From the NCBI RefSeq assembly GCF_004916975.1, contig NZ_STGQ01000001.1, positions 2,219,939 through 2,283,938 on the forward strand: a stretch of DNA of 64,000 nucleotides, given 5' to 3'. Under the pieces are notes generated by a model. It made no database searches and was not told the DNA's origin. It saw only the letters and a list, made by a program, of their open reading frames with translations. Of this stretch, positions 26,063 to 35,909 are shown one piece after another. Both the position numbers and the translations under genes were made by a program. How positions within the stretch are numbered: the stretch's first letter is position 1; each line of letters starts with the position of its first letter. This DNA is from Paenibacillus dokdonensis. GTDB taxonomy: Bacteria > Bacillota > Bacilli > Paenibacillales > Paenibacillaceae.

Positions 26063-26848
26063 ATGAGCCATGATGATTTAACACCAGAAGAGGTTGCCAA
26101 AATCTTGCCCCCCGGCGCAGCACTCGGCTGGGGACTTGCGAAGCCGCCGCAGCGTGGACCCAAGCGCGAGATGAGCATCGATCTAATCGTGAAAAAGGCG
26201 GTCGAGATCGCGGACAAGGACGGTCTTGCCTCCGTTTCGATGAACCGAATTGCTTCAGCGCTAGGCTTTACGGCCATGTCACTCTATCGTTACATTCCCA
26301 GCAAGGATGATCTGCTGATCCTGATGCAGGATGCGGCATGCGATATTTCTTTGCCCGCGGAAAGAACTCCGCAGGAATGGAGGGAAAGCATGCGCGAATA
26401 CGTATTGGGCACAGTTGACGTATTTCGCAAGCATCCGTGGTATGGAGACATTCCGATTCTCGGCATTCCAATTACGCCGAACAATCTTCGCATAGTGGAT
26501 TGGGCGCTGCAGTCGCTTCGAGACATGCCTCTGAACCATTATGAGAAAATGTCTATCGTACTTCTCTTGAGCAGCTATGCCCGTACATACGGGATGCTTC
26601 AGCGGGACATCGATCGTGCCGTTCTGGCGGGTTCCAGTGAGGAAGAGTTCAGCGGGCTCAATTATTCGGCTGCGCTACGGTATTTAATCAAGTCGGAGGA
26701 TTATCCGAATTTGCATCCCATCGTGATGTCCGGTGCGTATACCGGCGAGAACGAAGACGAGAACACCGTCGGCAACGATTTGGACTTCGGACTGGATCGG
26801 ATTTTGGACGGGATCGAGCAATTTTTGATTCAAAAAAACGCCCTCTGA
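26063..26848 (+). CDS. TetR-family regulator, TetR(C) tetracycline-repressor-like
   Basis: A 261-residue repressor, long for the family because of an N-terminal extension (residues 1-35). The helix-turn-helix spans about 38-85 (IVKKAVEIADKDGLASVSMNRIASALGF, then MSLYRYIPSKDDL). The C-terminal part resembles the TetR_C ligand domain. ATG 26063 follows AGGAGGAG. Its own promoter and that of the convergent DHA2 transporter carry the same palindrome, so it most likely represses both. Confidence 0.9.
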   Translation: MSHDDLTPEEVAKILPPGAALGWGLAKPPQRGPKREMSIDLIVKKAVEIADKDGLASVSMNRIASALGFTAMSLYRYIPSKDDLLILMQDAACDISLPAERTPQEWRESMREYVLGTVDVFRKHPWYGDIPILGIPITPNNLRIVDWALQSLRDMPLNHYEKMSIVLLLSSYARTYGMLQRDIDRAVLAGSSEEEFSGLNYSAALRYLIKSEDYPNLHPIVMSGAYTGENEDENTVGNDLDFGLDRILDGIEQFLIQKNAL

Positions 26849-26889
26849 CGCCCAATAACATTAATAATAAAGTTTACGCACATATGATG

Positions 26890-26930
26890 AAAAGGCTACT
26901 TCCAGGCAGATGCCTTGAAGTAGCCTTTTT
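26890..26930. terminator. Bidirectional terminator between tetR and MFS genes
   Basis: Perfect 13-bp stem AAAAGGCTACTTC / GAAGTAGCCTTTT with A and T runs on the flanks, between two convergent genes. Confidence 0.92.
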
Positions 26931-26934
26931 AGTG

Positions 26935-28494
26935 TTATGCTCTTGACGATGCGGCAGCTTCGATATCCGTCTTCTTATCACGGAGCAATACGACCGTGAT
27001 GACCGCGGCCAGAACCAGGATCGCGCCGGCAACGAGACAGGTGGTATGCATGGAGGTCACAAAAGCCTCACGGGATGCATTCATAACGCGAGAAGCCGCT
27101 TCTGCCGGCAAATGACTTGCGGCACTCGAAGCTCCGGCAATGGTCTGCTCGGCCGCATGTGCCGCTTCCGGTGTTAGCCCCTTGGGCAGAAGAGAGGAGA
27201 CTGAATTCCTGTATACCGCTGCCAGAAGGCAGCCCAGAAGAGCTATGCCGAACGCGCCACCAAGTTCGCTGGAAGTTTCGATAAGACCGCCGACAGCTCC
27301 AGCACGGTCAACGGGAGCGACACCCACGACATAATCCGTAACAAGAGTCATGACGGAGACGATACCTGCAGCAATCAATCCGGCTCCGACAAGCACGATG
27401 ACTAGCGGAGAGAAACCCTCTAAGTGAACCTGGGTCAGTACGACGAATCCAATTGCCGCCAGAAAGATGCCCGCCGTAATAATACGCGGTCTTCCATAAG
27501 TTTGTGAGAGCTTTGCCGCAATCGGTGCCGCTGCTCCTACGGCGACGGAAGGTAGCACGCTCCATAGGGATGCAACGAACGGAGAATATCCAAGCACCGA
27601 CTGAAGGAACTGAGTATTGACCAGTGAGCTTGCCATGAGCGCGAACATAGCGATGAAATTAACGAGAATCGAACCGCCGATTCGCCGTTCCATTAGTGTG
27701 CGGATATCGAGCAAAGGGTTGGGAATGCGGAGCTGCCGGCGCACAAATACGATAGCTGACAGCATACCTGCAACAAGCATAACAAAAGGAAGCACTGCCC
27801 ATCCATCCTCCGCAAGCGTCTTGACGCCATAAGTAAGAGGTAGGACGGAGGTAAGAACGAGAAGCGAACTTTGCACATCGATCGGACTTCGAGTTTCGCT
27901 GCGCGACTCGGGCAGAAGAAACGGAGCGATAATGAGGAGAAGGGCCATCGCCGGGATATTGATAAGGAACACTGATCCCCAGGAAAAAGAATTGAGAAGC
28001 ACTCCACCGATGATCGGACCGAGGGTAACCCCGCTGGCCATCACCGCGCTCCAAATCGACATGGCTTTCGTCCGCTGCGCGGGATCCTGAAACATGACGC
28101 GAATGAGGGCAAGTGAAGACGGCATCAAGGTTGAACCCGCTATTCCGAGTATTCCCCGAGCGATGATCAGAGACTCGGCCGATTGGGCGTATGCTGCGAA
28201 AAGTGAACTCAAAGCGAATCCGACTGTACCGATGATTAACAGGCGCTTGCGTCCAATTCGATCGCCTATCGCGCCCATTGTCAACAGCATACCGGCAAGA
28301 ATGAAGCCGTAAACGTCGAAAATCCACAATTGCTGCGTGGCATTGGGCTTCAAGTCCGCTGCAATAGCGGGGGCGGCGAAAAACAGGACAGCGACATCCA
28401 TAGATGCAAACATTAACGGCAAACATAAAATGCTAAGCGCAATCCATTCTTTGCGGCCTGCACGTTTGGCCACTTGAGGGTTAAGGGTTGTCAT
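26935..28494 (-). CDS. DHA2-family MFS drug exporter (14 TM)
   Basis: A 519-residue transporter with about 14 hydrophobic segments. It shows the DHA2 motif A region GDRIGRKRLLIIG and motif C ASGVTLGPIIGG. These proton-driven exporters (EmrB/QacA type) remove cationic dyes, antiseptics and antibiotics. AAGGAGAGG precedes the ATG. Its promoter holds the palindrome shared with the convergent TetR gene. Substrate unknown. Confidence 0.92.
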   Translation of the reverse strand: MTTLNPQVAKRAGRKEWIALSILCLPLMFASMDVAVLFFAAPAIAADLKPNATQQLWIFDVYGFILAGMLLTMGAIGDRIGRKRLLIIGTVGFALSSLFAAYAQSAESLIIARGILGIAGSTLMPSSLALIRVMFQDPAQRTKAMSIWSAVMASGVTLGPIIGGVLLNSFSWGSVFLINIPAMALLLIIAPFLLPESRSETRSPIDVQSSLLVLTSVLPLTYGVKTLAEDGWAVLPFVMLVAGMLSAIVFVRRQLRIPNPLLDIRTLMERRIGGSILVNFIAMFALMASSLVNTQFLQSVLGYSPFVASLWSVLPSVAVGAAAPIAAKLSQTYGRPRIITAGIFLAAIGFVVLTQVHLEGFSPLVIVLVGAGLIAAGIVSVMTLVTDYVVGVAPVDRAGAVGGLIETSSELGGAFGIALLGCLLAAVYRNSVSSLLPKGLTPEAAHAAEQTIAGASSAASHLPAEAASRVMNASREAFVTSMHTTCLVAGAILVLAAVITVVLLRDKKTDIEAAASSRA

Positions 28495-28510
28495 TAAATC
28501 CTCTCCTTAC

Positions 28511-28571
28511 TGTTTATAATGTAAACAGTTATTTTTATAAACAGTATATGTCGTATACAGTAATTGGTCAA
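28511..28571 (-). promoter_or_regulatory. MFS promoter and TetR operator
   Basis: On the minus strand: TTGACC (28566-28571), 17-base spacer, TATACT (28543-28548). Downstream is TGTTTACATTATAAACA (28511-28527), the partner of the palindrome before the tetR gene, and a further half-site CTGTTTATAAA lies between them. Confidence 0.8.
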
Positions 28572-29085
28572 TATTAATTTACGTTTTTCTCTAACTTTTT
28601 TGATCGATGGATGCAACCGCTCTCTTGATAACGGTGCGTTGTGACATCCATTGTATGGTCAAAAGATATCGGGTCGCAGTAAAAAATCTTTCAGAGCTTG
28701 TGGACAGAACGGAAAATCAGCTTTTGATGAGAACTTCGAATTTATAATCAATTTCATATGTAAACAGAGAAGAGGCTGTCCCAAAAGCCATGAAATAGCT
28801 GCTTGGGACAGCCTTGTTTTTTACGTAGGATATACTTAGACTTTTTGGGTGGACGCTGCGCGAACGGACCATTGTTCCAATCGCTGTGCTCTCCAGATTT
28901 TTTTCATTCCCCTTAGCGGTGAAAATCCGGAGACCAAGGCGACCGCTGCCGCTTTTCCACAATCCGTCCGTCCTCTCCGCTGTTTATGCGGGGAATGGAT
29001 CTTCAATCTTTAAAAAAACACAAAAAAGAAACCTTTCTTTTGGTAAAATGGAAGTGTGCCCAACCATTTCAAAGGAGAGGTTTCT

Positions 29086-30624
29086 TTGTACATTCAATAT
29101 ACCATGGACCAACTTTGTTTGCCAATGGATCTAGAAGAAGATATTCCAGAAAACCACCTCGTTCGTGTCGTGAATGCTGCCGTCAATCGATTGGACGATG
29201 CCATTTTTGACGCTGCCTATCCCGGCGGCGGCCGTGACAGTTACCATCCCAAAATGCTCACCAAAGTCATCATCTACGCCTACACACAGCGCATCTATTC
29301 CTCAAGACAAATCGCCAAAGCCATCCGGGAACACATCCCCTTTATGTGGCTAGCCGGACGGCAACGTCCGGATTTCCGCACGCTTAACCGCTTCCGTTCG
29401 GAGCGGATGAAAGACGTCCTCGAAACCGTGTTCTCCGCCGTACTTCAATTTCTTGCAGATGAAAAGTACATCTCCTTGGAACATTATTTCGTAGATGGTA
29501 CCAAGATTGAGGCCAATGCCAATCGTTACACCTTCGTCTGGGGTAAAGCGGTCAGCAAACACAAGACCAAACTGCAAGAGAAGGTACATGCACTTTTCTC
29601 CACCATCGAAGCCGCAGAGCATCAGGAAGAGCGCGAGCATCACGGCAAAGACCTGACCGAACTCGGTGAGGCTTTCGAGTTGGATAGCAGCAAGCTCGAA
29701 CAAGTCACGCAGCAACTGGAAGCTCAGCTGCTGAAACATCCCAAGGATACCCCCTTAAAGAAAGCCGTTCGGAAGCTTCGGAAGGACTTGCTTCCAAGAC
29801 TTGTGAAGTACGAACATTACCAAAAGTTGCTTGGAAATCGAAACAGCTTCAGCAAAACTGACACGGACGCCACCTTCATGCGGATGAAAGAAGACCACAT
29901 GCGAAATGGACAGTTAAAACCGGGATACAATGTGCAGATTGGCACGGAAAATCAGTTCATTTTAGCCTACAGTGTCCACCAAAGACCCACGGATACCCGT
30001 TGTTTAGAGCCTCATCTGGAAATAGCACGGCGGATCTTGGGGCAACATCCACAGACAATCATTGCAGATGCAGGCTATGGAAGTGAAGAGAACTATGCCT
30101 ATCTGGAAAAGGAAGAGATCACAGCAGTCGTTAAATACGGCAGTTACCATAAAGAAAAGAGCAAAGCGTGGAAAGCAGATGTGAGTAAAATCGAGAATTG
30201 GACGTACAACGCAGCCGAGGATAACTGGACGTGCCCCGCCGCGCAAACACTGCATTTCCACAGAGAAAGCAAGGAAACACTAGAAAGTGGATATGAGATT
30301 CGCAGGCGTCATTACCGAAGTCAAAGCTGTGAAGGCTGCCCGCTGAAAGATCGGTGCACAGTAGCGGTAAGTCTGGAAAGGCTGCGATACCAAAGTCAGG
30401 CACGGGAACGCCTCCGAAGTGAGGAAGGCTATGCCCTGGCCGTACGGCGAATGATTGAGCCGGAGAGTGTGTTTGGCCAACTGAAAAACAACCGGGGCTT
30501 CCGGCGGTTTCTGCTTCGCGGCATGAAGAAAGTGACGCTGGAGGTCGGATGGCTTTCGCTTGCCCATAATATGCTGAAGCAAGCCGGAGTAGAGCAAAAG
30601 CGCAAAGGAGCGATTCTCCAATAA
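29086..30624 (+). CDS. IS1182-family transposase
   Basis: A 512-residue DDE transposase. N-terminal block MDQLCLPMDLEEDIPENHLVRVVN (in two parts) and YPGGGRDSYHPKMLTKVIIYAY are typical of IS1182. DDE acids are likely in YFVDGTKIEAN, IIADAGYGSEENY and the C-terminal EPESVFGQLKNNRGFRRF. A zinc-like cysteine set lies in CEGCPLKDRC. TTG 29086 is chosen because AAAGGAGAGG lies just upstream; a GTG ten codons earlier is the alternative. The frame appears intact. Confidence 0.92.
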   Translation: MYIQYTMDQLCLPMDLEEDIPENHLVRVVNAAVNRLDDAIFDAAYPGGGRDSYHPKMLTKVIIYAYTQRIYSSRQIAKAIREHIPFMWLAGRQRPDFRTLNRFRSERMKDVLETVFSAVLQFLADEKYISLEHYFVDGTKIEANANRYTFVWGKAVSKHKTKLQEKVHALFSTIEAAEHQEEREHHGKDLTELGEAFELDSSKLEQVTQQLEAQLLKHPKDTPLKKAVRKLRKDLLPRLVKYEHYQKLLGNRNSFSKTDTDATFMRMKEDHMRNGQLKPGYNVQIGTENQFILAYSVHQRPTDTRCLEPHLEIARRILGQHPQTIIADAGYGSEENYAYLEKEEITAVVKYGSYHKEKSKAWKADVSKIENWTYNAAEDNWTCPAAQTLHFHRESKETLESGYEIRRRHYRSQSCEGCPLKDRCTVAVSLERLRYQSQARERLRSEEGYALAVRRMIEPESVFGQLKNNRGFRRFLLRGMKKVTLEVGWLSLAHNMLKQAGVEQKRKGAILQ

Positions 30625-30654
30625 CGGGAGAATCGCTCCTTGCTGAGGTTTTTT
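30607..30654 (+). terminator. Terminator at the transposase 3' end
   Basis: Perfect 12-bp hairpin GGAGCGATTCTC / GAGAATCGCTCC overlapping the stop codon, with a T run 10 bases later. Confidence 0.7.
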
Positions 30655-30741
30655 CGGATCCCAAAATAAAACGGAGCTGTCTCTGTCGTGGGAAATCCAC
30701 TTATGAGACAGCCCCTTCATTCATGCGTTCTTTGACGGATC

Positions 30742-31641
30742 TTATTTCGCCCTCAGGCGTTTTATATCTTCTCTTGGCGGAAAACCAAACATGCGTGAGT
30801 ATTCACGGCTGAATTGCGATGGACTTTCATAGCCAACCTGGAATGCGACATCAGCGGCATCTGTTGATTCGGACAATAATAGGCGCCGTGCTTCCTGCAA
30901 TCTCAGATGTTTTTGAAATTGTATTGGACTCATCGCTGTCACTTCTTTGAAATGTCTATGAAGTGAAGCAGTGCTCATATTTGCAATTTCCGCAAGCTCC
31001 TCAATCCGCAAAGACCGATCATAATTATTCAAGATTTGTTCGATCACGTCCCTGATCCGATGCGTAGAGCTTCCTTCTAATGCAATTTGTTTCAGCACAT
31101 CCCCGTGCTGCCCTTGCAGAACTCTATACAGAATTTCCTTAGTAACTAGCGGAGCAAGCACCGGAATATCCATCGGTTGGTCTAGCAAACGAGCTAATCT
31201 AAGTACTGCATCCAATAAGGATGACTCCGTCGGGCTGACATACATGGCTCGTTTGGCATTCTCTTTCTTTCCACCATTGATCTCTGAATCATGTAAAACC
31301 TCCAGGATTTGATTCGGCGTAAATACAAGATTTAGAGCCAAATACGGAACGGCGGGGGAGGCTTCAACGACTTGCCCGGATACCGGCAGATCAACCGATG
31401 CAACAAGGTAATCGGCTGGGCTGTACCTGAAGCGCTCTTGCCCCAACCATACTTCCTTCGCTCCTTGAACGATGATACATAAGGAAGGCTTGTATACACT
31501 CTGCTTAGGTCCTGTAACTTCAGAACGGCGAATCAAAAATAAGGATGGAATCGCAGTCGCGTTTAAACCTTCCTGTACTGAATAACGTTCTATAAGTTTT
31601 GCAAGCTCATTCTGCTGTTGAAATATGGGTTCAGACATCAT
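30742..31641 (-). CDS. AraC-family regulator (AraC_N sensor)
   Basis: A 299-residue regulator. The N-terminal domain (residues 20-150; SLFLIRRSEVTG, YKPSLCIIVQGAKEV) is the AraC_N cupin type. The C-terminal helix-turn-helix pair (195-295) has IEELAEIANMSTASLHRHFKEVTAMSPIQFQK in two parts. ATG 31641 is preferred over the ATG six bases earlier, because the latter leaves only two bases after AAGGAGG. It is divergent from the sugar-efflux-like MFS gene, its probable target. Its 3' end lies 28 bases from the IS1182 end. Confidence 0.9.
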   Translation of the reverse strand: MMSEPIFQQQNELAKLIERYSVQEGLNATAIPSLFLIRRSEVTGPKQSVYKPSLCIIVQGAKEVWLGQERFRYSPADYLVASVDLPVSGQVVEASPAVPYLALNLVFTPNQILEVLHDSEINGGKKENAKRAMYVSPTESSLLDAVLRLARLLDQPMDIPVLAPLVTKEILYRVLQGQHGDVLKQIALEGSSTHRIRDVIEQILNNYDRSLRIEELAEIANMSTASLHRHFKEVTAMSPIQFQKHLRLQEARRLLLSESTDAADVAFQVGYESPSQFSREYSRMFGFPPREDIKRLRAK

Positions 31642-31842
31642 GCTCATACCCTCCTTACACTTTGACCTTCATAACAACATTATAATTCACATTTGACAGT
31701 TGAAAAAAGGGTTGTGAGATGATTAGGCAATTATTTGATACAAAATGGATATCGGTCGCTTTTTCATTTGTTGCATAATTTGATTGCACGATGAAAAACA
31801 GCAAATGATTGACTTCAACATGAAAAGAGGGGGGGCCCCAAT

Positions 31843-33060
31843 TTGTATAAAAGGTTTAAAAATCTGTTTGTTATAAAAGGATATCGTTTATTCGTCATTT
31901 GTATACTGCTGATTGGTGTCGGGATTTCAATTACGCAGCCATATTTATCCTTATATGCAACTGAAAAGTTGGGAATGAGCACAGGTGCTTTTGGCGTTTT
32001 CATGGCCGTGAGCTCTTTGAGTGGAGTGGTGGTTAACTCGCTCATTGCCAAAAGATCGGATAGCGGTTTGGACCGAAGATGGTTGATTATTTTAGCCATG
32101 CTTTCATCCGCACTAGGGTATGCTTCGTATTTAGTATTTGATAACTTCTTGATTCTGTTACTTGTCATCGCTTTTTTTACAGGATTAGGGGCTCCTGCCA
32201 TGCCGCAAATCTACGCTTACGCACAGGAATCGGCAAATGAGAGCCCAACGAGCGATAAGACCTTTGCCATGTCTACATTACGATCCCTTGTATCGCTCGG
32301 TTTCCTGATAGGACCATTAGCCGGCACACTCATTTTGGGGTTACTTGGATACAAGGGGCTTTTTCTAGGAACGTCCGCGATCTATCTCATCATTGCCATT
32401 CTTGTATACTTGTTTCTACCAACACGAAAATCGGTCCAACGCCAAGACAGGAAAAGAACGAGCATTCGAAAATCACCGTTTAGAAGCAGGCAAATCATGC
32501 AGCCGCTTATCGCCTTTATCTTTCTGTTTGGGGTCCATGCTATACATGGGATCAACACGCCGCTATTCATCATAAATGAACTCCATGGTACGCATACGGA
32601 TGTCGGTTTGGTTGTTAGTATTTCTGCCGGGTTGGAAATTCCCATCATGCTTATATTAGGGGGCCTGGGTGGGAAAATATCAAACCATTCCTTAATGATG
32701 ATTGGCTGTGTTATCGCTCTCATCTATTACAGCATCTTAAGCATATCGACCGAATCCTGGCAGCTTATCGCTGCACAGCTTCTGCAGGCAACATATGTAG
32801 CTATTGTCATGGGCAATGGACTAAGCTATTTCACGGATTTATTACCTGATTCGCCCGGGCTGTCTACCACAATCTATTACAATGGGTCCATTATAGGAAG
32901 ACTCGTGGGAAATATGGGCGGCGGTATCCTTGCCCAACTTGCGGGTTTTCGTCATGCATACTTGGCATGTCTTGCAATTGTGATTATTTCTTTGTTTATC
33001 TTATGGAGAACAAAACCTCATGTGGAAAGGGGAGGAGCATCTGGGCACGGAACTGTATGA
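31843..33060 (+). CDS. MFS transporter, sugar-efflux (SetA-like) type
   Basis: A 405-residue transporter with about 12 hydrophobic segments. The start is TTG 31843 after AGAGGGGGGG; no closer ATG fits. The N-terminal region (GISITQPYLSLYATEKLGMS) and the MFS loop LIAKRSDSGLDRRWLI resemble sugar efflux transporters of the SetA/B/C group. It probably exports sugars or sugar-like drugs. The divergent AraC-family gene is 200 bases away and likely regulates it. Confidence 0.85.
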   Translation: MYKRFKNLFVIKGYRLFVICILLIGVGISITQPYLSLYATEKLGMSTGAFGVFMAVSSLSGVVVNSLIAKRSDSGLDRRWLIILAMLSSALGYASYLVFDNFLILLLVIAFFTGLGAPAMPQIYAYAQESANESPTSDKTFAMSTLRSLVSLGFLIGPLAGTLILGLLGYKGLFLGTSAIYLIIAILVYLFLPTRKSVQRQDRKRTSIRKSPFRSRQIMQPLIAFIFLFGVHAIHGINTPLFIINELHGTHTDVGLVVSISAGLEIPIMLILGGLGGKISNHSLMMIGCVIALIYYSILSISTESWQLIAAQLLQATYVAIVMGNGLSYFTDLLPDSPGLSTTIYYNGSIIGRLVGNMGGGILAQLAGFRHAYLACLAIVIISLFILWRTKPHVERGGASGHGTV

Positions 33061-33170
33061 ATATGCCGAAATGGAAGGGGATATCAATAGAAAAGTTTAC
33101 GGCATCAATCCCCATATTCTCATATGATTCAATCAATCCACTCCACAGACATTCACACAGCTCGAAAATA

Positions 33171-33199
33171 GGAGCAGATTGCCTAAGGCAACTGCTCCT
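33171..33199. terminator. Bidirectional hairpin between MFS and aldo/keto reductase genes
   Basis: Stem GGAGCAGATTGCC / GGCAACTGCTCC with a single mismatch, between two convergent genes. Confidence 0.65.
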
Positions 33200-33252
33200 T
33201 AACTTGATATCTAGTGGATAAATCAACGAGTGAAAAACCGAAATGGCGATTG

Positions 33253-34525
<1,273 letters not shown>

Positions 34526-35374
34526 ATGAATATGGAAAATATCCGATACGAAAAATTCAATCAAAATGATTATCCAGTTGCGAAAGAATTATTGAGCTAT
34601 GATGTCGAAGGGGGAGAAGAGATCCTCCGGGTGCTTATCAAAGAACCGGATTTGTTTATGAACGCGTTTATTGAGGACAAGCTTGTTGCGCTGGCTCAAG
34701 TGAATGAGCCTGGATCTCAGTCTTATTTGACTGTGTTTGTAGCCCCGCAGTTTCGCAGGCAAGGAATCGGTTCTGCAATGGTAAAGTATTTTGAAAATGA
34801 ATTGCTGGCGGGCGGAACCAAGAAAATCAGGAGTTCCTTTCGTGCCGGTCGTCCATCTTCTTTTTCGTTTGCGCGCAAGCTCGGTTACGACCCATACTTT
34901 TCATCGGCTTTCATGCAGCGTACCGGCGATTCCTTTCCCCTGAAAGACCTTCCGGTGAGGCTGTATAGGGACGAAGACTATCTTGTAAGCCAATCTCTGT
35001 ATGCCAAAGCTTTTCATGACATGCGTGTCCGTGTTGGGTGCTTTCCTGATTCTGTGATTGCCCAGCCAAGTGAAAAAGAGAGAACATCTTGGAAAGATGA
35101 TGCAGATAACCATTTTGTTTACGAAATCAATGGGGAAGTCGTCGCTTATAGCCACATCTCCGCTAATGTACTCAGCAGCATATCCGTCCGTACAGACCTT
35201 CAGGGGCTTGGGATCGGAAGAAAGTTTGCTATGTATTTATGCAATGAAATCTATCACCGTGGCAGCGCAAATGTCGACCTTTGGTGCGTTGTCGGCAATT
35301 ATGCCAGTAATCTCTATGACAGCCTTGGCTTTAAAGAAAAACATGTTACGCAGTACTTGCGGAAAACACTATAA
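34526..35374 (+). CDS. Double-GNAT acetyltransferase
   Basis: A 282-residue protein of two GNAT folds. The first (residues 1-135) has the acetyl-CoA loop RRQGIGSAM; the second (150-282) has LQGLGIGRKFA and the C-terminal NYASNLYDSLGFKE. ATG 34526 follows GGAGGAATC; the frame extends eight codons further without a site. The substrate is unknown; N-acetylation of an amine is likely. Confidence 0.85.
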   Translation: MNMENIRYEKFNQNDYPVAKELLSYDVEGGEEILRVLIKEPDLFMNAFIEDKLVALAQVNEPGSQSYLTVFVAPQFRRQGIGSAMVKYFENELLAGGTKKIRSSFRAGRPSSFSFARKLGYDPYFSSAFMQRTGDSFPLKDLPVRLYRDEDYLVSQSLYAKAFHDMRVRVGCFPDSVIAQPSEKERTSWKDDADNHFVYEINGEVVAYSHISANVLSSISVRTDLQGLGIGRKFAMYLCNEIYHRGSANVDLWCVVGNYASNLYDSLGFKEKHVTQYLRKTL

Positions 35375-35674
35375 AGGTGTTAGTTTATGCGGGACATTGC
35401 AAGAAAAGTTTCCGGGATTTATCCGCATTCTTGCAAGAATACTTATCTAATTAAGCTTGGTCAAGATGTTGAGAAAGAATAAGAGTAATAAGATAACTAG
35501 ACTGTTTAGTTTTAATGATGCCGCGTCATCGCGGTTTTTTGTTATTATAGTATAAGTTATATTAATTTCGGTTAGTCTTCAATCAAAATGGTTGCATAAT
35601 GGTGACTAATTAGAAGATATTCATTTGTAATGCTTGGAATCTGAAAATTTCACTTGGAAAATAATGAGGAGGTG
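35375..35674. other. Intergenic region with a terminator
   Basis: About 300 bases holding the terminator at 35521-35540 and, near its end, a GAGGAGG site two bases before the ATG of the broken ArsR-like frame. Nothing else was recognised. Confidence 0.5.
35521..35540 (+). terminator. Short hairpin terminator
   Basis: Five-bp stem CCGCG / CGCGG with loop TCAT, followed by six T. It lies about 150 bases after the GNAT gene. Confidence 0.75.
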
Positions 35675-35880
35675 ATGAAAGTAACGGTTATCCCTCATAC
35701 GACTAAGAGATTCCAATACATAAAATAATATACCAGGCGCCAACTGATTCAACTGCTGAGAGAGGCAAAGGAGATACCGCTTCACGAATTAACGGCACAA
35801 TTTGAAATGGGCCGTACGGGGAAGTTCGCAGTAAATGCGAAGGGACATTGCGAAAATGGACCTCATTAGAATTTGAGTAG
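35675..35880 (+). pseudogene. ArsR-like regulator remnant
   Basis: The frame opens MKVTVIPHTTKRFQYIK, meets TAA (35726-35728), and resumes as YTRRQLIQLLREAKEIPLHELTAQFEMGRT. The last part looks like the first half of an ArsR-type helix-turn-helix, where MGRT would normally continue into a recognition helix such as AVSKHL. That helix is missing and the reading continues with about 15 residues to a stop. This suggests an internal deletion plus a nonsense codon. It lies just before the UvrA-like gene and may once have regulated it. Confidence 0.5.
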
Positions 35881-35909
35881 AAATTAACATGAACGGAAGG
35901 ATGTTGCTC

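Larger units (their letters stand above)
28774..30713 (+). mobile_element. IS1182-family insertion sequence
   Basis: About 1.94 kb bounded by imperfect 14-bp terminal repeats, GGCTGTCCCAAAAG (28774-28787) and CTTATGAGACAGCC (30700-30713; 12 of 14 match when inverted). Both ends also fold back on themselves: GGCTGTCCCA / TGGGACAGCC on the left and GCTGTCTC / GAGACAGC on the right. The exact tips and any target duplication could not be fixed. The single gene is an intact transposase. It inserted between the MFS promoter and the 3' end of an AraC gene without breaking a recognised gene. Confidence 0.75.

Noticed and set aside
28774-28820. Hairpin before the IS1182 transposase as a terminator of the MFS region
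   Set aside because: It matches the inverted right end of the element, so it is better read as the terminal repeat; no plus-strand gene ends before it.
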